Below are positions 21,874 through 34,286 of a DNA stretch of 64,000 bases, one piece after another. Source of the DNA: Elymus sibiricus. Lineage: Eukaryota; Streptophyta; Magnoliopsida; Poales; Poaceae. The position numbers were made by a program, and so were the translations under genes. The stretch is taken from assembly GCA_039707655.1 (NCBI GenBank), contig CM077673.1, forward strand, positions 2,180,001 through 2,244,000, read 5' to 3'. The notes beneath the pieces were generated by a model that was not told the origin of the DNA, did not search any database, and was given only the letters and a program-made list of their open reading frames with translations. The stretch's first letter is position 1, and every line of letters begins with the position of its first letter.

Positions 21874-23292
21874 CCAAAACTCGCAGATTTGGTCCATTCT
21901 TACCAGTTTTCTAAGCTATTATTCACTTTTTTTGGTTGTCGTGGTCGTCCGAACGTTCGGGGAAGCCCGGGGTCAGGTTACGGGGACCTCGCAAAAACTC
22001 GAAGATTTGGTCCATTCTTACCAGTTTTCTATGCTATTACTCACTCATTTTGGGTCCCGGGGCGATCCAAAAGTTCGATGAACCCCGGGGTCCGCTTATG
22101 GGGAGCTCGCCAAAACTCGCAGATTTTGTCCATTCTGACCAGATTTCTATGCTATCATTCACTGTTTTTCGGTAGTCGTGGTCGTCCGAACATTCGGGGA
22201 AGCCCGGGGTGCGGTTACGGGGACCTCGCCAAAACTAGCAGATTTTGTGTGTCCCGGCTAGTTTCCTATGCTATTAATCACTAATTTTGGGTCCCGAGGC
22301 GATCCAAACGTTCGGGGAACCCCGGGGTCCGCATACGGGGACCTGGCCAAAACTCCCAGATTTGGTCCATTCTTACCAGTTTTCTATGCTATTATTCAAT
22401 GGTTTTTGGTAGTTGTGGTCGTCCGAACGTTCGGGGAAGCTCGGGATGCGGTTACGGGGACCTCGCCAAAACTAACAAATTTTGTCTGTTCCAGCCAGTT
22501 TTCTATGCTATTACTCACTGATTTTGGGTCCCGGGGTGATCCAAACGTTCGGGGAACCCCGGGGTCCGCTTACGGGGACTTCGCCAAAACTCGCAGATTG
22601 TTCCATTCTTACCAGTTTTCTGTGCTATTATTCACTGTTTTTTGGTTGTCATGGTCGTCCAAACGTTCGGGGAAGCCCGTGGACCGGTTACGGGGACCTC
22701 GCCAAAACTCACAGATTTGGTCCATTCTTACCTGTTTTCTCTTCTATTACTCAGTGATTTTGGTTCCCGAGGCGATCCAAATGTTCGGGGAACCCCAGAG
22801 TCCGCTTACTGGGACCTCGCCAAAACTCGCAGATTTTGTCCATTCTGACCAGATTTCTATGCTATTATTCACTGTTTTTTTGTTGTCGTGGTCGTCCGAA
22901 CATTCGGGGAAGCCCGTGGACCGGTTACGGGGACCTCGCCAAACTAGCAGATTTTGCCTGTTCCGGCCAGTTTTCTATGCTACTACTCACTAATTTTGGG
23001 TCTCGGGGCGATCCAAAAGTTCGGGAAACCCCGGGGTCTGCTTACGAGCACCTCGCCAAAACTCGCAGATTTAGTCCATTCTGACCAGTTTTCTATGCTA
23101 TTACTCATTGATTTTGGGTCCCGGGGTGATCCAAACATTTGGGGAACCCCGGGGTCCGCTTACGGGGACTTCGACAAAACTCGTAGATTTGGTCCGTTCT
23201 TACCAGTTTTCTGTGCTATTATTCACTGTTTTTTGGTTGTCGTGGTCGTCCAAACGTTCGGGGAAGCCCGTGGACCGGTTACGGGGACCTCA
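21874..23292 (+). repeat. 12-mer HOR, mosaic of two unit types
   Basis: This unit is 1419 bp. Up to the CTCCCAGATTT at about 22354 it continues the 5321-bp superrepeat (matching 16553 onwards). By about 22580 it reads GGGGACTTCG and then follows haplotype I (CTCTTCTATT in m8). The last monomer (23174-23292) is an m12/m13 chimera, so one monomer is missing. Confidence 0.9.
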
Positions 23293-24829
23293 CCAAAACT
23301 CGCAGATTTGGTCCATTCTTACCAGTTTTCTAAGCTATTATTCACTTTTTTTGGTTGTCGTGGTCGTCCGAACGTTCGGGGAAGCCCGGGGTCAGGTTAC
23401 GGGGACCTCGCAAAAACTCGAAGATTTGGTCCATTCTTACCAGTTTTCTATGCTATTACTCACTCATTTTGGGTCCCGGGGCGATCCAAAAGTTCGATGA
23501 ACCCCGGGGTCCGCTTATGGGGAGCTCGCCAAAACTCGCAGATTTTGTCCATTCTGACCAGATTTCTATGCTATCATTCACTGTTTTTCGGTAGTCGTGG
23601 TCGTCCGAACATTCGGGGAAGCCCGGGGTGCGGTTACGGGGACCTCGCCAAAACTAGCAGATTTTGTGTGTCCCGGCTAGTTTCCTATGCTATTAATCAC
23701 TAATTTTGGGTCCCGAGGCGATCCAAACGTTCGGGGAACCCCGGGGTCCGCATACGGGGACCTGGCCAAAACTCGCAGATTTGGTCCATTCTTACCAGTT
23801 TTCTATGCTATTATTCAATGGTTTTTGGTAGTTGTGGTCGTCCGAACGTTCGGGGAAGCTCGGGATGCGGTTACGGGGACCTCGCCAAAACTAACAAATT
23901 TTGTCTGTTCCAGCCAGTTTTCTATGCTATTACTCACTGATTTTGGGTCCCGGGGTGATCCAAACGTTCGGGGAACCCCGGGGTCCGCTTACGGGGACTT
24001 CGCCAAAACTCGCAGATTGTTCCATTCTTACCAGTTTTCTGTGCTATTATTCACTGTTTTTTGGTTGTCATGGTCGTCCAAACGTTCGGGGAAGCCCGTG
24101 GACCGGTTACGGGGACCTCGCCAAAACTCACAGATTTGGTCCATTCTTACCTGTTTTCTCTTCTATTACTCAGTGATTTTGGTTCCCGAGGCGATCCAAA
24201 TGTTCGGGGAACCCCAGAGTCCGCTTACTGGGACCTCGCCAAAACTCGCAGATTTTGTCCATTCTGACCAGATTTCTATGCTATTATTCACTGTTTTTTT
24301 GTTGTCGTGGTCGTCCGAACATTCGGGGAAGCCCGTGGACCGGTTACGGGGACCTCGCCAAACTAGCAGATTTTGCCTGCTCCGGCCAGTTTTCTATGCT
24401 ACTACTCACTAATTTTGGGTCTCGGGGCGATCCAAAAGTTCGGGAAACCCCGGGGTCTGCTTACGAGCACCTCGCCAAAACTCGCAGATTTAGTCCATTC
24501 TGACCAGTTTTCTATGCTATTACTCATTGATTTTGGGTCCCGGGGTGATCCAAACATTCGGGGAACCCCGGGGTCCGCTTACGGGGACTTCGACAAAACT
24601 CGTAGATTTGGTCCGTTCTTACCAGTTTTCTGTGCTATTATTCACTGTTTTTTGGTTGTCGTGGTCGTCCAAACGTTCGGGGAAGCCCGTGGACCGGTTA
24701 CGGGGACCTCGCCAAAACTCGCAGGTTTGGTCCATTCTGACCAGTTTTCTGTGCTATTATTCACTGTTTTTGGTTGTCGTGGTCATCCGAACGTTCGGGG
24801 AAGCCCGTGGACCGGTTACGGGGACCTCA
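23293..24829 (+). repeat. 13-mer HOR, haplotype I
   Basis: It has the haplotype I markers. m10 has GCCTGCTCCGG where earlier units have GCCTGTTCCGG. This variant is carried on in the next region. Confidence 0.93.
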
Positions 24830-25657
24830 CCAAAACTCGCAGATTTGGTCCATTCTTACCAGTTTTCTAGGCTATTATTCACTTTTTTTGGTTGTCCTGG
24901 TCGTCCGAACGTTCGGGGAAGCCCGGGGTCCGGTTACGGGGACCTCGCAAAAACTCGAAGATTTGGTCCATTCTTACCAGTTTTCTATGCTATTACTCAC
25001 TCATTTTGGGTCCCAGGGCGATCCAAATGTTCGGGGAACCCCGGGGTCCGCTTATGGGGAGCTCGCCAAAACTCGCAGATTTTGTCCATTCTGACAAGAT
25101 TTCTATGCTATCATTCACTGTTTTTCGGTAGTCGTGGTCGTCCGAACATTCGGGGAAGCCCGGGGTGCGGTTACGGGGACCTCGCCAAAACTAGCAGATT
25201 TTGTGTGTCCCGGCTAGTTTCCTATGCTATTACTCACTAATTTTGGGTCCCGGGGCGATCCAAACGTTCGGGGAACCCCGGGGTCTGCTTACGAGCACCT
25301 CGCCAAAACTCGCAGATTTAGTCCATTCTGACCAGTTTTCTATGCTATTACTCATTGATTTTGGGTCCCGGGGTGATCCAAACATTTGGGGAACCCCGGG
25401 GTCCGCTTACGGGGACTTCGACAAAACTCGTAGATTTGGTCCGTTCTTACCAGTTTTCTGTGCTATTATTCACTGTTTTTTGGTTGTCGTGGTCGTCCAA
25501 ACGTTCGGGGAAGCCCGTGGACCGGTTACGGGGACCTCGCCAAAACTCGCAGGTTTGGTCCATTCTTACCAGTTTTCTGTGCTATTATTCACTGTTTTTG
25601 GTTGTCGTAGTCGTCCGAACGTTCGGGGAAGCCCGTGGACCGGTTACGGGGACCTCA
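24830..25657 (+). repeat. 7-mer HOR (m1, m2, m3, m4/m10, m11, m12, m13)
   Basis: This unit is 828 bp. The m4/m10 chimera (25185-25302) removes exactly six monomers. m12 and m13 are both complete, unlike the 6-mers. m1 has the private TTTTCTAGGC and m3 starts with CTGACAAG. Confidence 0.92.
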
Positions 25658-26484
25658 CCAAAACTCGCAGATTTGGTCCATTCTTACCAGTTTTCTAAGC
25701 TATTATTCACTTTTTTTGGTTGTCGTGGTCGTCCGAACGTTCGGGGAAGCCCGGGGTCAGGTTACGGGGACCTCGCAAAAACTCGAAGATTTGGTCCATT
25801 CTTACCAGTTTTCTATGCTATTACTCACTCATTTTGGGTCCCGGGGCGATCCAAATGTTCGGGGAACCCTAGAGTCCGCTTACTGGGACCTCGCCAAAAC
25901 TCGCAGATTTTGTCCATTCTGACCAGATTTCTATGCTATTATTCACTGTTTTTTTGTTGTCGTGGTCGTCCGAACATTCGGGGAAGCCCGTGGACCGGTT
26001 ACGGGGACCTCGCCAAACTAGCAGATTTTGCCTGCTCCGGCCAGTTTTCTATGCTACTACTCACTAATTTTGGGTCTCGGGGCGATCCAAAAGTTCGGGA
26101 AACCCCGGGGTCTGCTTACGAGCACCTCGCCAAAACTCGCAGATTTAGTCCATTCTGACCAGTTTTCTATGCTATTACTCATTGATTTTGGGTCCCGGGG
26201 TGATCCAAACATTCGGGGAACCCCGGGGTCCGCTTACGGGGACTTCGACAAAACTCGTAGATTTGGTCCGTTCTTACCAGTTTTCTGTGCTATTATTCAC
26301 TATTTTTTGGTTGTCCTGGTCGTCCAAACGTTCGGGGAAGCCCGTGGACCGGTTACGGGGACCTCGCCAAAACTCGCAGGTTTGGTCCATTCTGACCAGT
26401 TTTCTGTGCTATTATTCACTGTTTTTGGTTGACGTGGTCATCCGAACGTTCGGGGAAGCCCGTGGACCGGTTACGGGGACCTCA
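25658..26484 (+). repeat. 7-mer HOR (m1, m2/m8, m9-m13)
   Basis: This unit is 827 bp. Its second monomer (25776-25893) begins as m2 (CAAAAACTCGAAG) and ends as m8 (AGAGTCCGCTTACTGGG), again losing six monomers but with a different breakpoint from the m4/m10 units. It carries AACCCTAGAG and GTTGACGTGG, shared with the unit at 27313. Confidence 0.92.
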
Positions 26485-27312
26485 CCAAAACTCGCAGATT
26501 TGGTCCATTCTTACCAGTTTTCTAAGCTATTATTCACTTTTTTTGGTTGTCCTGGTCGTCCGAACGTTCGGGGAAGCCCGGGGTCCTGTTACGGGGACCT
26601 CGCAAAAACTCGAAGATTTGGTCCATTCTTACCAGTTTTCTATGCTATTACTCACTCATTTTGGGTCCCAGGGCGATCCAAATGTTCGGGGAACCCCGGG
26701 GTCCGCTTATGGGGAGCTCGCCAAAACTCGCAGATTTTGTCCATTCTGACCAGATTTCTATGCTATCATTCACTGTTTTTCGGTAGTCGTGGTCGTCCGA
26801 ACATTCGGGGAAGCCCGGGGTGCGGTTACGGGGACCTCGCCAAAACTAGCAGATTTTGTGTGCCCCGGCTAGTTTCCTATGCTATTACTCACTAATTTTG
26901 GGTCCCGGGGCGATCCAAACGTTCGGGGAACCCCGGGGTCTGCTTACGAGCACCTCGCCAAAACTCGCAGATTTAGTCCATTCTGACCAGTTTTCTATGC
27001 TATTACTCATTGATTTTGGGTCCCGGGGTGATCCAAACATTTGGGGAACCCCGGGGTCCGCTTACGGGGACTTCGACAAAACTCGTAGATTTGGTCCGTT
27101 CTTACCAGTTTTCTGTGCTATTATTCACTATTTTTTGGTTGTCGTGGTCGTCCAAACGTTCGGGGAAGCCCGTGGACCGGTTACGGGGACCTCGCCAAAA
27201 CTCGCAGGTTTGGTCCATTCTTACCAGTTTTCTGTGCTATTATTCACTGTTTTTGGTTGTCGTAGTCGTCCGAACGTTCGGGGAAGCCCGTGGACCGGTT
27301 ACGGGGACCTCA
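26485..27312 (+). repeat. 7-mer HOR with m4/m10 chimera
   Basis: This unit is 828 bp, with its m4/m10 chimera at 26840-26957. m1 has GGGTCCTGTTACG and m4 has GTGTGCCCCGG. It is the partner of the unit at 28850 in a 2365-bp duplication. Confidence 0.92.
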
Positions 27313-28849
27313 CCAAAACTCGCAGATTTGGTCCATTCTTACCAGTTTTCTAAGCTATTATTCACTTTTTTTGGTTGTCGTGGTCGTCCGAACGTTCGGG
27401 GAAGCCCGGGGTCAGGTTACGGGGACCTCGCAAAAACTCGAAGATTTGGTCCATTCTTACCAGTTTTCTATGCTATTACTCACTCATTTTGGGTCCCGGG
27501 GCGATCCAAATGCTCGATGAACCCCGGGGTCCGCTTATGGGGAGCTCGCCAAAACTCGCAGATTTTGTCCATTCTGACCAGATTTCTATGCTATCATTCA
27601 CTGTTTTTCGGTAGTCGTGGTCGTCCGAACATTCGGGGAAGCCCGGGGTGCGGTTACGGGGACCTCGCCAAAACTAGCAGATTTTGTGTGTCCCGGCTAG
27701 TTTCCTATGCTATTAATCACTAATTTTGGGTCCCGAGGCGATCCAAACGTTCGGGGAACCCCGGGGTCCGCATACGGGGACCTGGCCAAAACTCGCAGAT
27801 TTGGTCCATTCTTACCAGTTTTCTATGCTATTATTCAATGGTTTTTGGTAGTTGTGGTCGTCCGAACGTTCGGGGAAGCTCGGGATGCGGTTACGGGGAC
27901 CTCGCCAAAACTAACAAATTTTGTCTGTTCCAGCCAGTTTTCTATGCTATTACTCACTGATTTTGGGTCCCGGGGTGATCCAAACGTTCGGGGAACCCCG
28001 GGGTCCGCTTACGGGGTCTTCGCCAAAACTCGCAGATTGTTCCATTCTTACCAGTTTTCTGTGCTATTATTCACTGTTTTTTGGTTGTCATGGTCGTCCA
28101 AACGTTCGGGGAAGCCCGTGGACCGGTTACGGGGAGCTCGCCAAAACTCACAGATTTGGTCCATTCTTACCTGTTTTCTCTTCTATTACTCAGTGATTTT
28201 GGTTCCCGAGGCGATCCAAATGTTCGGGGAACCCTAGAGTCCGCTTACTGGGACCTCGCCAAAACTCGCAGATTTTGTCCATTCTGACCAGATTTCTATG
28301 CTATTATTCACTGTTTTTTTGTTGTCGTGGTCGTCCGAACATTCGGGGAAGCCCGTGGACCGGTTACGGGGACCTCGCCAAACTAGCAGATTTTGCCTGC
28401 TCCGGCCAGTTTTCTATGCTACTACTCACTAATTTTGGGTCTCGGGGCGATCCAAAAGTTCGGGAAACCCCGGGGTCTGCTTACGAGCACCTCGCCAAAA
28501 CTCGCAGATTTAGTCCATTCTGACCAGTTTTCTATGCTATTACTCATTGATTTTGGGTCCCGGGGTGATCCAAACATTCGGGGAACCCCGGGGTCCGCTT
28601 ACGGGGACTTCGACAAAACTCGTAGATTTGGTCCGTTCTTACCAGTTTTCTGTGCTATTATTCACTATTTTTTGGTTGTCCTGGTCGTCCAAACGTTCGG
28701 CGAAGCCCGTGGACCGGTTACGGGGACCTCGCCAAAACTCGCAGGTTTGGTCCATTCTGACCAGTTTTCTGTGCTATTATTCACTGTTTTTGGTTGACGT
28801 GGTCATCCGAACGTTCGGGGAAGCCCGTGGACCGGTTACGGGGACCTCA
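27313..28849 (+). repeat. 13-mer HOR, haplotype I with 25.8-kb markers
   Basis: The first half is haplotype I with private ATGCTCGATG in m2, GGGGTCTTCG in m6 and GGGGAGCTCG in m7. From m8 on it matches 25866-26484 at an offset of 2365 bp (AACCCTAGAG, GCCTGCTCC, GTTGACGTGG). Confidence 0.93.
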
Positions 28850-29677
28850 CCAAAACTCGCAGATTTGGTCCATTCTTACCAGTTTTCTAAGCTATTATTC
28901 ACTTTTTTTGGTTGTCCTGGTCGTCCGAACGTTCGGGGAAGCCCGGGGTCCTGTTACGGGGACCTCGCAAAAACTCGAAGATTTGGTCCATTCTTACCAG
29001 TTTTCTATGCTATTACTCACTCATTTTGGGTCCCAGGGCGATCCAAATGTTCGGGGAACCCCGGGGTCCGCTTATGGGGAGCTCGCCAAAACTCGCAGAT
29101 TTTGTCCATTCTGACCAGATTTCTATGCTATCATTCACTGTTTTTCGGTAGTCGTGGTCGTCCGAACATTCGGGGAAGCCCGGGGTGCGGTTACGGGGAC
29201 CTCGCCAAAACTAGCAGATTTTGTGTGTCCCGGCTAGTTTCCTATGCTATTACTCACTAATTTTGGGTCCCGGGGCGATCCAAACGTTCGGGGAACCCCG
29301 GGGTCTGCTTACGAGCACCTCGCCAAAACTCGCAGATTTAGTCCATTCTGACCAGTTTTCTATGCTATTACTCATTGATTTTGGGTCCCGGATTGATCCA
29401 AACATTTGGGGAACCCCGGGGTCCGCTTACGGGGACTTCGACAAAACTCGTAGATTTGGTCCGTTCTTACCAGTTTTCTGTGCTATTATTCACTGTTTTT
29501 TGGTTGTCGTGGTCGTCCAAACGTTCGGGGAAGCCCGTGGACCGGTTACGGGGACCTCGCCAAAACTCGCAGGTTTGGTCCATTCTTACCAGTTTTCTGT
29601 GCTATTATTCACTGTTTTTGGTTGTCGTAGTCGTCCGAACGTTCGGGGAAGCCCGTGGACCGGTTACGGGGACCTCA
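28850..29677 (+). repeat. 7-mer HOR with m4/m10 chimera
   Basis: This unit is 828 bp, with its m4/m10 chimera at 29205-29322. It shares GGGTCCTGTTACG in m1 with the unit at 26485. m11 has the private CCCGGATTGATCC near 29390. Confidence 0.92.
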
Positions 29678-31213
29678 CCAAAACTCGCAGATTTGGTCCA
29701 TTCTTACCAGTTTTCTAAGCTATTATTCACTTTTTTTGGTTGTCGTGGTCGTCCGAACGTTCGGGGAAGCCCGGGGTCAGGTTACGGGGACCTCGCAAAA
29801 ACTCGAAGATTTGGTTCATTCTTACCAGTTTTCTATGCTATTACTCACTCATTTTGGGTCCCAGGGCGATCCAAATGTTCGATGAACCCCGGGGTCCGCT
29901 TATGGGGAGCTCGCCAAAACTCGCAGATTTTGTCCATTCTGACCAGATTTCTATGCTATCATCACTGTTTTTCGGTAGTCGTGGTCGTCCGAACATTCGG
30001 GGAAGCCCGGGGTGCGGTTACGGGGACCTCGCCAAAACTAGCAGATTTTGTGTGTCCCGGCTAGTTTCCTATGCTATTAATCACTAATTTTGGGTCCCGA
30101 GGCGATCCAAACGTTCGGGGAACCCCGGGGTCCGCATACGGGGACCTGGCCAAAACTCGCAGATTTGGTCCATTCTTACCAGTTTTCTATGCTATTATTC
30201 AATGGTTTTTGGTAGTTGTGGTCGTCCGAACGTTCGGGGAAGCTCGGGATGCGGTTACGGGGACCTCGCCAAAACTAACAAATTTTGTCTGTTCCAGCCA
30301 GTTTTCTATGCTATTACTCACTGATTTTGGGTCCCGGGGTGATCCAAACGTTCGGGGAACCCCGGGGTCCGCTTACGGGGACTTCGCCAAAACTCGCAGA
30401 TTGTTCCATTCTTACCAGTTTTCTGTGCTATTATTCACTGTTTTTTGGTTGTCATGGTCGTCCAAACGTTCGGGGAAGCCCGTGGACCGGTTACGGGGAC
30501 CTCGCCAAAACTCACAGATTTGGTCCATTCTTACCTGTTTTCTCTTCTATTACTCAGTGATTTTGGTTCCCGAGGCGATCCAAATGTTCGGGGAACCCCA
30601 GAGTCCGCTTACTGGGACCTCGCCAAAACTCGCAGATTTTGTCCATTTTGACCAGATTTCTATGCTATTATTCACTGTTTTTTTGTTGTCGTGGTCGTCC
30701 GAACATTCGGGGAAGCCCGTGGACCGGTTACGGGGACCTCGCCAAACTAGCAGATTTTGCCTGTTCCGGCCAGTTTTCTATGCTACTACTCACTAATTTT
30801 GGGTCTCGGGGCGATCCAAAAGTTCGGGAAACCCCGGGGTCTGCTTACGAGCACCTCGCCAAAACTCGCAGATTTAGTCCATTCTGACCAGTTTTCTATG
30901 CTATTACTCATTGATTTTGGGTCCCGGGGTGATCCAAACATTCGGGGAACCCCGGGGTCCGCTTACAGGGACTTCGACAAAACTCGTAGATTTGGTCCGT
31001 TCTTACCAGTTTTCTGTGCTATTATTCACTGTTTTTTGGTTGTCGTGGTCGTCCAAACGTTCGGGGAAGCCCGTGGACCGGTTACGGGGACCTCGCCAAA
31101 ACTCGCAGGTTTGGTCCATTCTTACCAGTTTTCTGTGCTATTATTCACTGTTTTTGGTTGTCGTAGTCGTCCGAACGTTCGGGGAAGCCCGTGGACCGGT
31201 TACGGGGACCTCA
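29678..31213 (+). repeat. 13-mer HOR with 1-bp deletion in m3
   Basis: This unit is 1536 bp. m3 reads CTATCATCACTG near 29960, one T fewer than other units. Haplotype I markers are present. Private changes are TTTGGTTCATT in the region of m2 and CTTACAGGG in m11. Confidence 0.92.
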
Positions 31214-32749
31214 CCAAAACTCGCAGATTTGGTCCATTCTTACCAGTTTTCTAAGCTATTATTCACTTATTTTGGTTGTCGTGGTCGTCCGAACGTTCGG
31301 GGAAGCCCGGGGTCAGGTTACGGGGACCTCGCAAAAACTCGAAGATTTGGTCCATTCTTACCAGTTTTCTATGCTATTACTCACTCATTTTGGGTCCCGG
31401 GGCGATCCAAATGTTCGATGAACCCCGGGGTCCGCTTATGGGGAGCTCGCCAAAACTCGCAGATTTTGTCCATTCTGACCAGATTTCTATGCTATCATCA
31501 CTGTTTTTCGGTAGTCGTGGTCGTCCGAACATTCGGGGAAGCCCGGGGTGCGGTTACGGGGACCTCGCCAAAACTAGCAGATTTTGTGTGTCCCGGCTAG
31601 TTTCCTATGCTATTAATCACTAATTTTGGGTCCCGAGGCGATCCAAACGTTCGGGGAACCCCGGGGTCCGCATACGGGGACCTGGCCAAAACTCGCAGAT
31701 TTGGTCCATTCTTACCAGTTTTCTATGCTATTATTCAATGGTTTTTGGTAGTTGTGGTCGTCCGAACGTTCGGGGAAGCTCGGGATGCGGTTACGGGGAC
31801 CTCGCCAAAACTAACAAATTTTGTCTGTTCCAGCCAGTTTTCTATGCTATTACTCACTGATTTTGGGTCCCGGGGTGATCCAAACGTTCGGGGAACCCCG
31901 GGGTCCGCTTACGGGGACTTCGCCAAAACTCGCAGATTGTTCCATTCTTACCAGTTTTCTGTGCTATTATTCACTGTTTTTTGGTTGTCATGGTCGTCCA
32001 AACGTTCGGGGAAGCCCGTGGACCGGTTACGGGGACCTCGCCAAAACTCACAGATTTGGTCCATTCTTACCTGTTTTCTCTTCTATTACTCAGTGATTTT
32101 GGTTCCCGAGGCGATCCAAATGTTCGGGGAACCCCAGAGTCCGCTTACTGGGACCTCGCCAAAACTCGCAGATTTTGTCCATTCTGACCAGATTTCTATG
32201 CTATTATTCACTGTTTTTTTGTTGTCGTGGTCGTCCGAACATTCGGGGAAGCCCGTGGACCGGTTACGGGGACCTCGCCAAACTAGCAGATTTTGCCTGT
32301 TCCGGCCAGTTTTCTATGCTACTACTCACTAATTTTGGGTCTCGGGGCGATCCAAAAGTTCGGGAAACCCCGGGGTCTGCTTACGAGCACCTCGCCAAAA
32401 CTCGCAGATTTAGTCCATTCTGACCAGTTTTCTATGCTATTACTCATTGATTTTGGGTCCCGGGGTGATCCAAACATTCGGGGAACCCCGGGGTCCGCTT
32501 ACGGGGACTTCGACAAAACTCGTAGATTTGGTCCGTTCTTACCAGTTTTCTGTGCTATTATTCACTGTTTTTTGGTTGTCGTGGTCGTCCAAACGTTCGG
32601 GGAAGCCCCTGGACCGGTTACGGGGACCTCGCCAAAACTCGCAGGTTTGGTCCATTCTTACCAGTTTTCTGTGCTATTATTCACTGTTTTTGGTTGTCGT
32701 GGTCATCCGAACGTTCGGGGAAGCCCGTGGACCGGTTACGGGGACCTCA
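31214..32749 (+). repeat. 13-mer HOR with the same 1-bp deletion in m3
   Basis: This unit is 1536 bp. It repeats CTATCATCACTG near 31497, so this unit and the previous one are sisters. Private changes are CACTTATTTTGG in m1 and GCCCCTGGACC in m12. Confidence 0.92.
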
Positions 32750-34286
32750 CCAAAACTCGCAGATTTGGTCCATTCTTACCAGTTTTCTAAGCTATTATTC
32801 ACTTTTTTTGGTTGTCCTGGTCGTCCGAACGTTCGGGGAAACCCGGGGTCCGGTTACGGGGACCTCGCAAAAACTCGAAGATTTGGTCCATTCTTACCAG
32901 TTTTCTATGCTATTACTCACTCATTTTGGGTCCCGGGGCGATCCAAATGTTCGATGAACCCCGGGGTCCGCTTATGGGGAGCTCGCCAAAACTCGCAGAT
33001 TTTGTCCATTCTGACCAGATTTCTATGCTATCATTCACTGTTTTTCGGTAGTCGTGGTCGTCCGAACATTCGGGGAAGCCCGGGGTGCGGTTACGGGGAC
33101 CTCGCCAAAACTAGCAGATTTTGTGTGTCCCGGCTAGTTTCCTATGCTATTAATCACTAATTTTGGGTCCCGAGGCGATCCAAACGTTCGGGGAACCCCG
33201 GGGTCCGCATACGGGGACCTGGCCAAAACTCGCAGATTTGGTCCATTCTTACCAGTTTTCTATGCTATTATTCAATGGTTTTTGGTAGTTGTGGTCGTCC
33301 GAACGTTCGGGGAAGCTCGGGATGTGGTTACGGGGACCTCGCCAAAACTAACAAATTTTGTCTGTTCCAGCCAGTTTTCTATGCTATTACTCACTGATTT
33401 TGGGTCCCGGGGTGATCCAAACGTTCGGGGAACCCCGGGGTCCGCTTACGGGGACTTCGCCAAAACTCGCAGATTGTTCCATTCTTACCAGTTTTCTGTG
33501 CTATTATTCACTGTTTTTTGGTTGTCATGGTCGTCCAAACGTTCGGGGAAGCCCGTGGACCGGTTACGGGGACCTCGCCAAAACTCACAGATTTGGTCCA
33601 TTCTTACCTGTTTTCTCTTCTATTACTCAGTGATTTTGGTTCCCGAGGCGATCCAAATATTCGGGGAACCCCAGAGTCCGCTTACTGGGACCTCGCCAAA
33701 ACTCGCAGATTTTGTCCATTCTGACCAGATTTCTATGCTATTATTCACTGTTTTTTTGTTGTCGTGGTCGTCCGAACATTCGGGGAAGCCCGTGGACCGG
33801 TTACGGGGACCTCGCCAAACTAGCAGATTTTGCCTGTTCCGGCCAGTTTTCTATGCTACTACTCACTAATTTTGGGTCTCGGGGCGATCCAAAAGTTCGG
33901 GAAACCCCGGGGTCTGCTTACGAGCACCTCGCCAAAACTCGCAGATTTAGTCCATTCTGACCAGTTTTCTATGCTATTACTCATTGATTTTGGGTCCCGG
34001 GGTGATCCAAACATTCGGGGAACCCCGGGGTCCGCTTACGGGGACTTCGACAAAACTCGTAGATATGGTCCGTTCTTACCAGTTTTCTGTGCTATTATTC
34101 ACTGTTTTTTGGTTGTCGTGGTCGTCCAAACGTTCGGGGAAGCCCGTGGACCGGTTACGGGGACCTCGCCAAAACTCGCAGGTTTGGTCCATTCTGACCA
34201 GTTTTCTGTGCTATTATTCACTGTTTTTGGTTGTCGTGGTCATCCGAACGTTCGGGGAAGCCCGTGGACCGGTTACGGGGACCTCA
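32750..34286 (+). repeat. 13-mer HOR, haplotype I, last of its run
   Basis: It has TTCGATG in m2, ATTAATCAC in m4 and CTCTTCTATT in m8. Private changes are GGGATGTGG in m5, AATATTCGG in m8 and AGATATGG in m12. Confidence 0.93.

Larger units (their letters stand above)
25850..29678. repeat. 2365-bp (20-monomer) tandem duplication
   Basis: Markers at about 25866 (AACCCTAGAG), 26037 (TGCTCCGG), 26430 (TTGACGTGG) and 26585 (TCCTGTTAC) recur 2365 bp downstream. Similarity weakens by about 27.1 kb, where CACTATTTT in m12 of the first copy is CACTGTTTT in the second. The true ends are uncertain by a few hundred bases because neighbouring units are alike. Confidence 0.8.
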
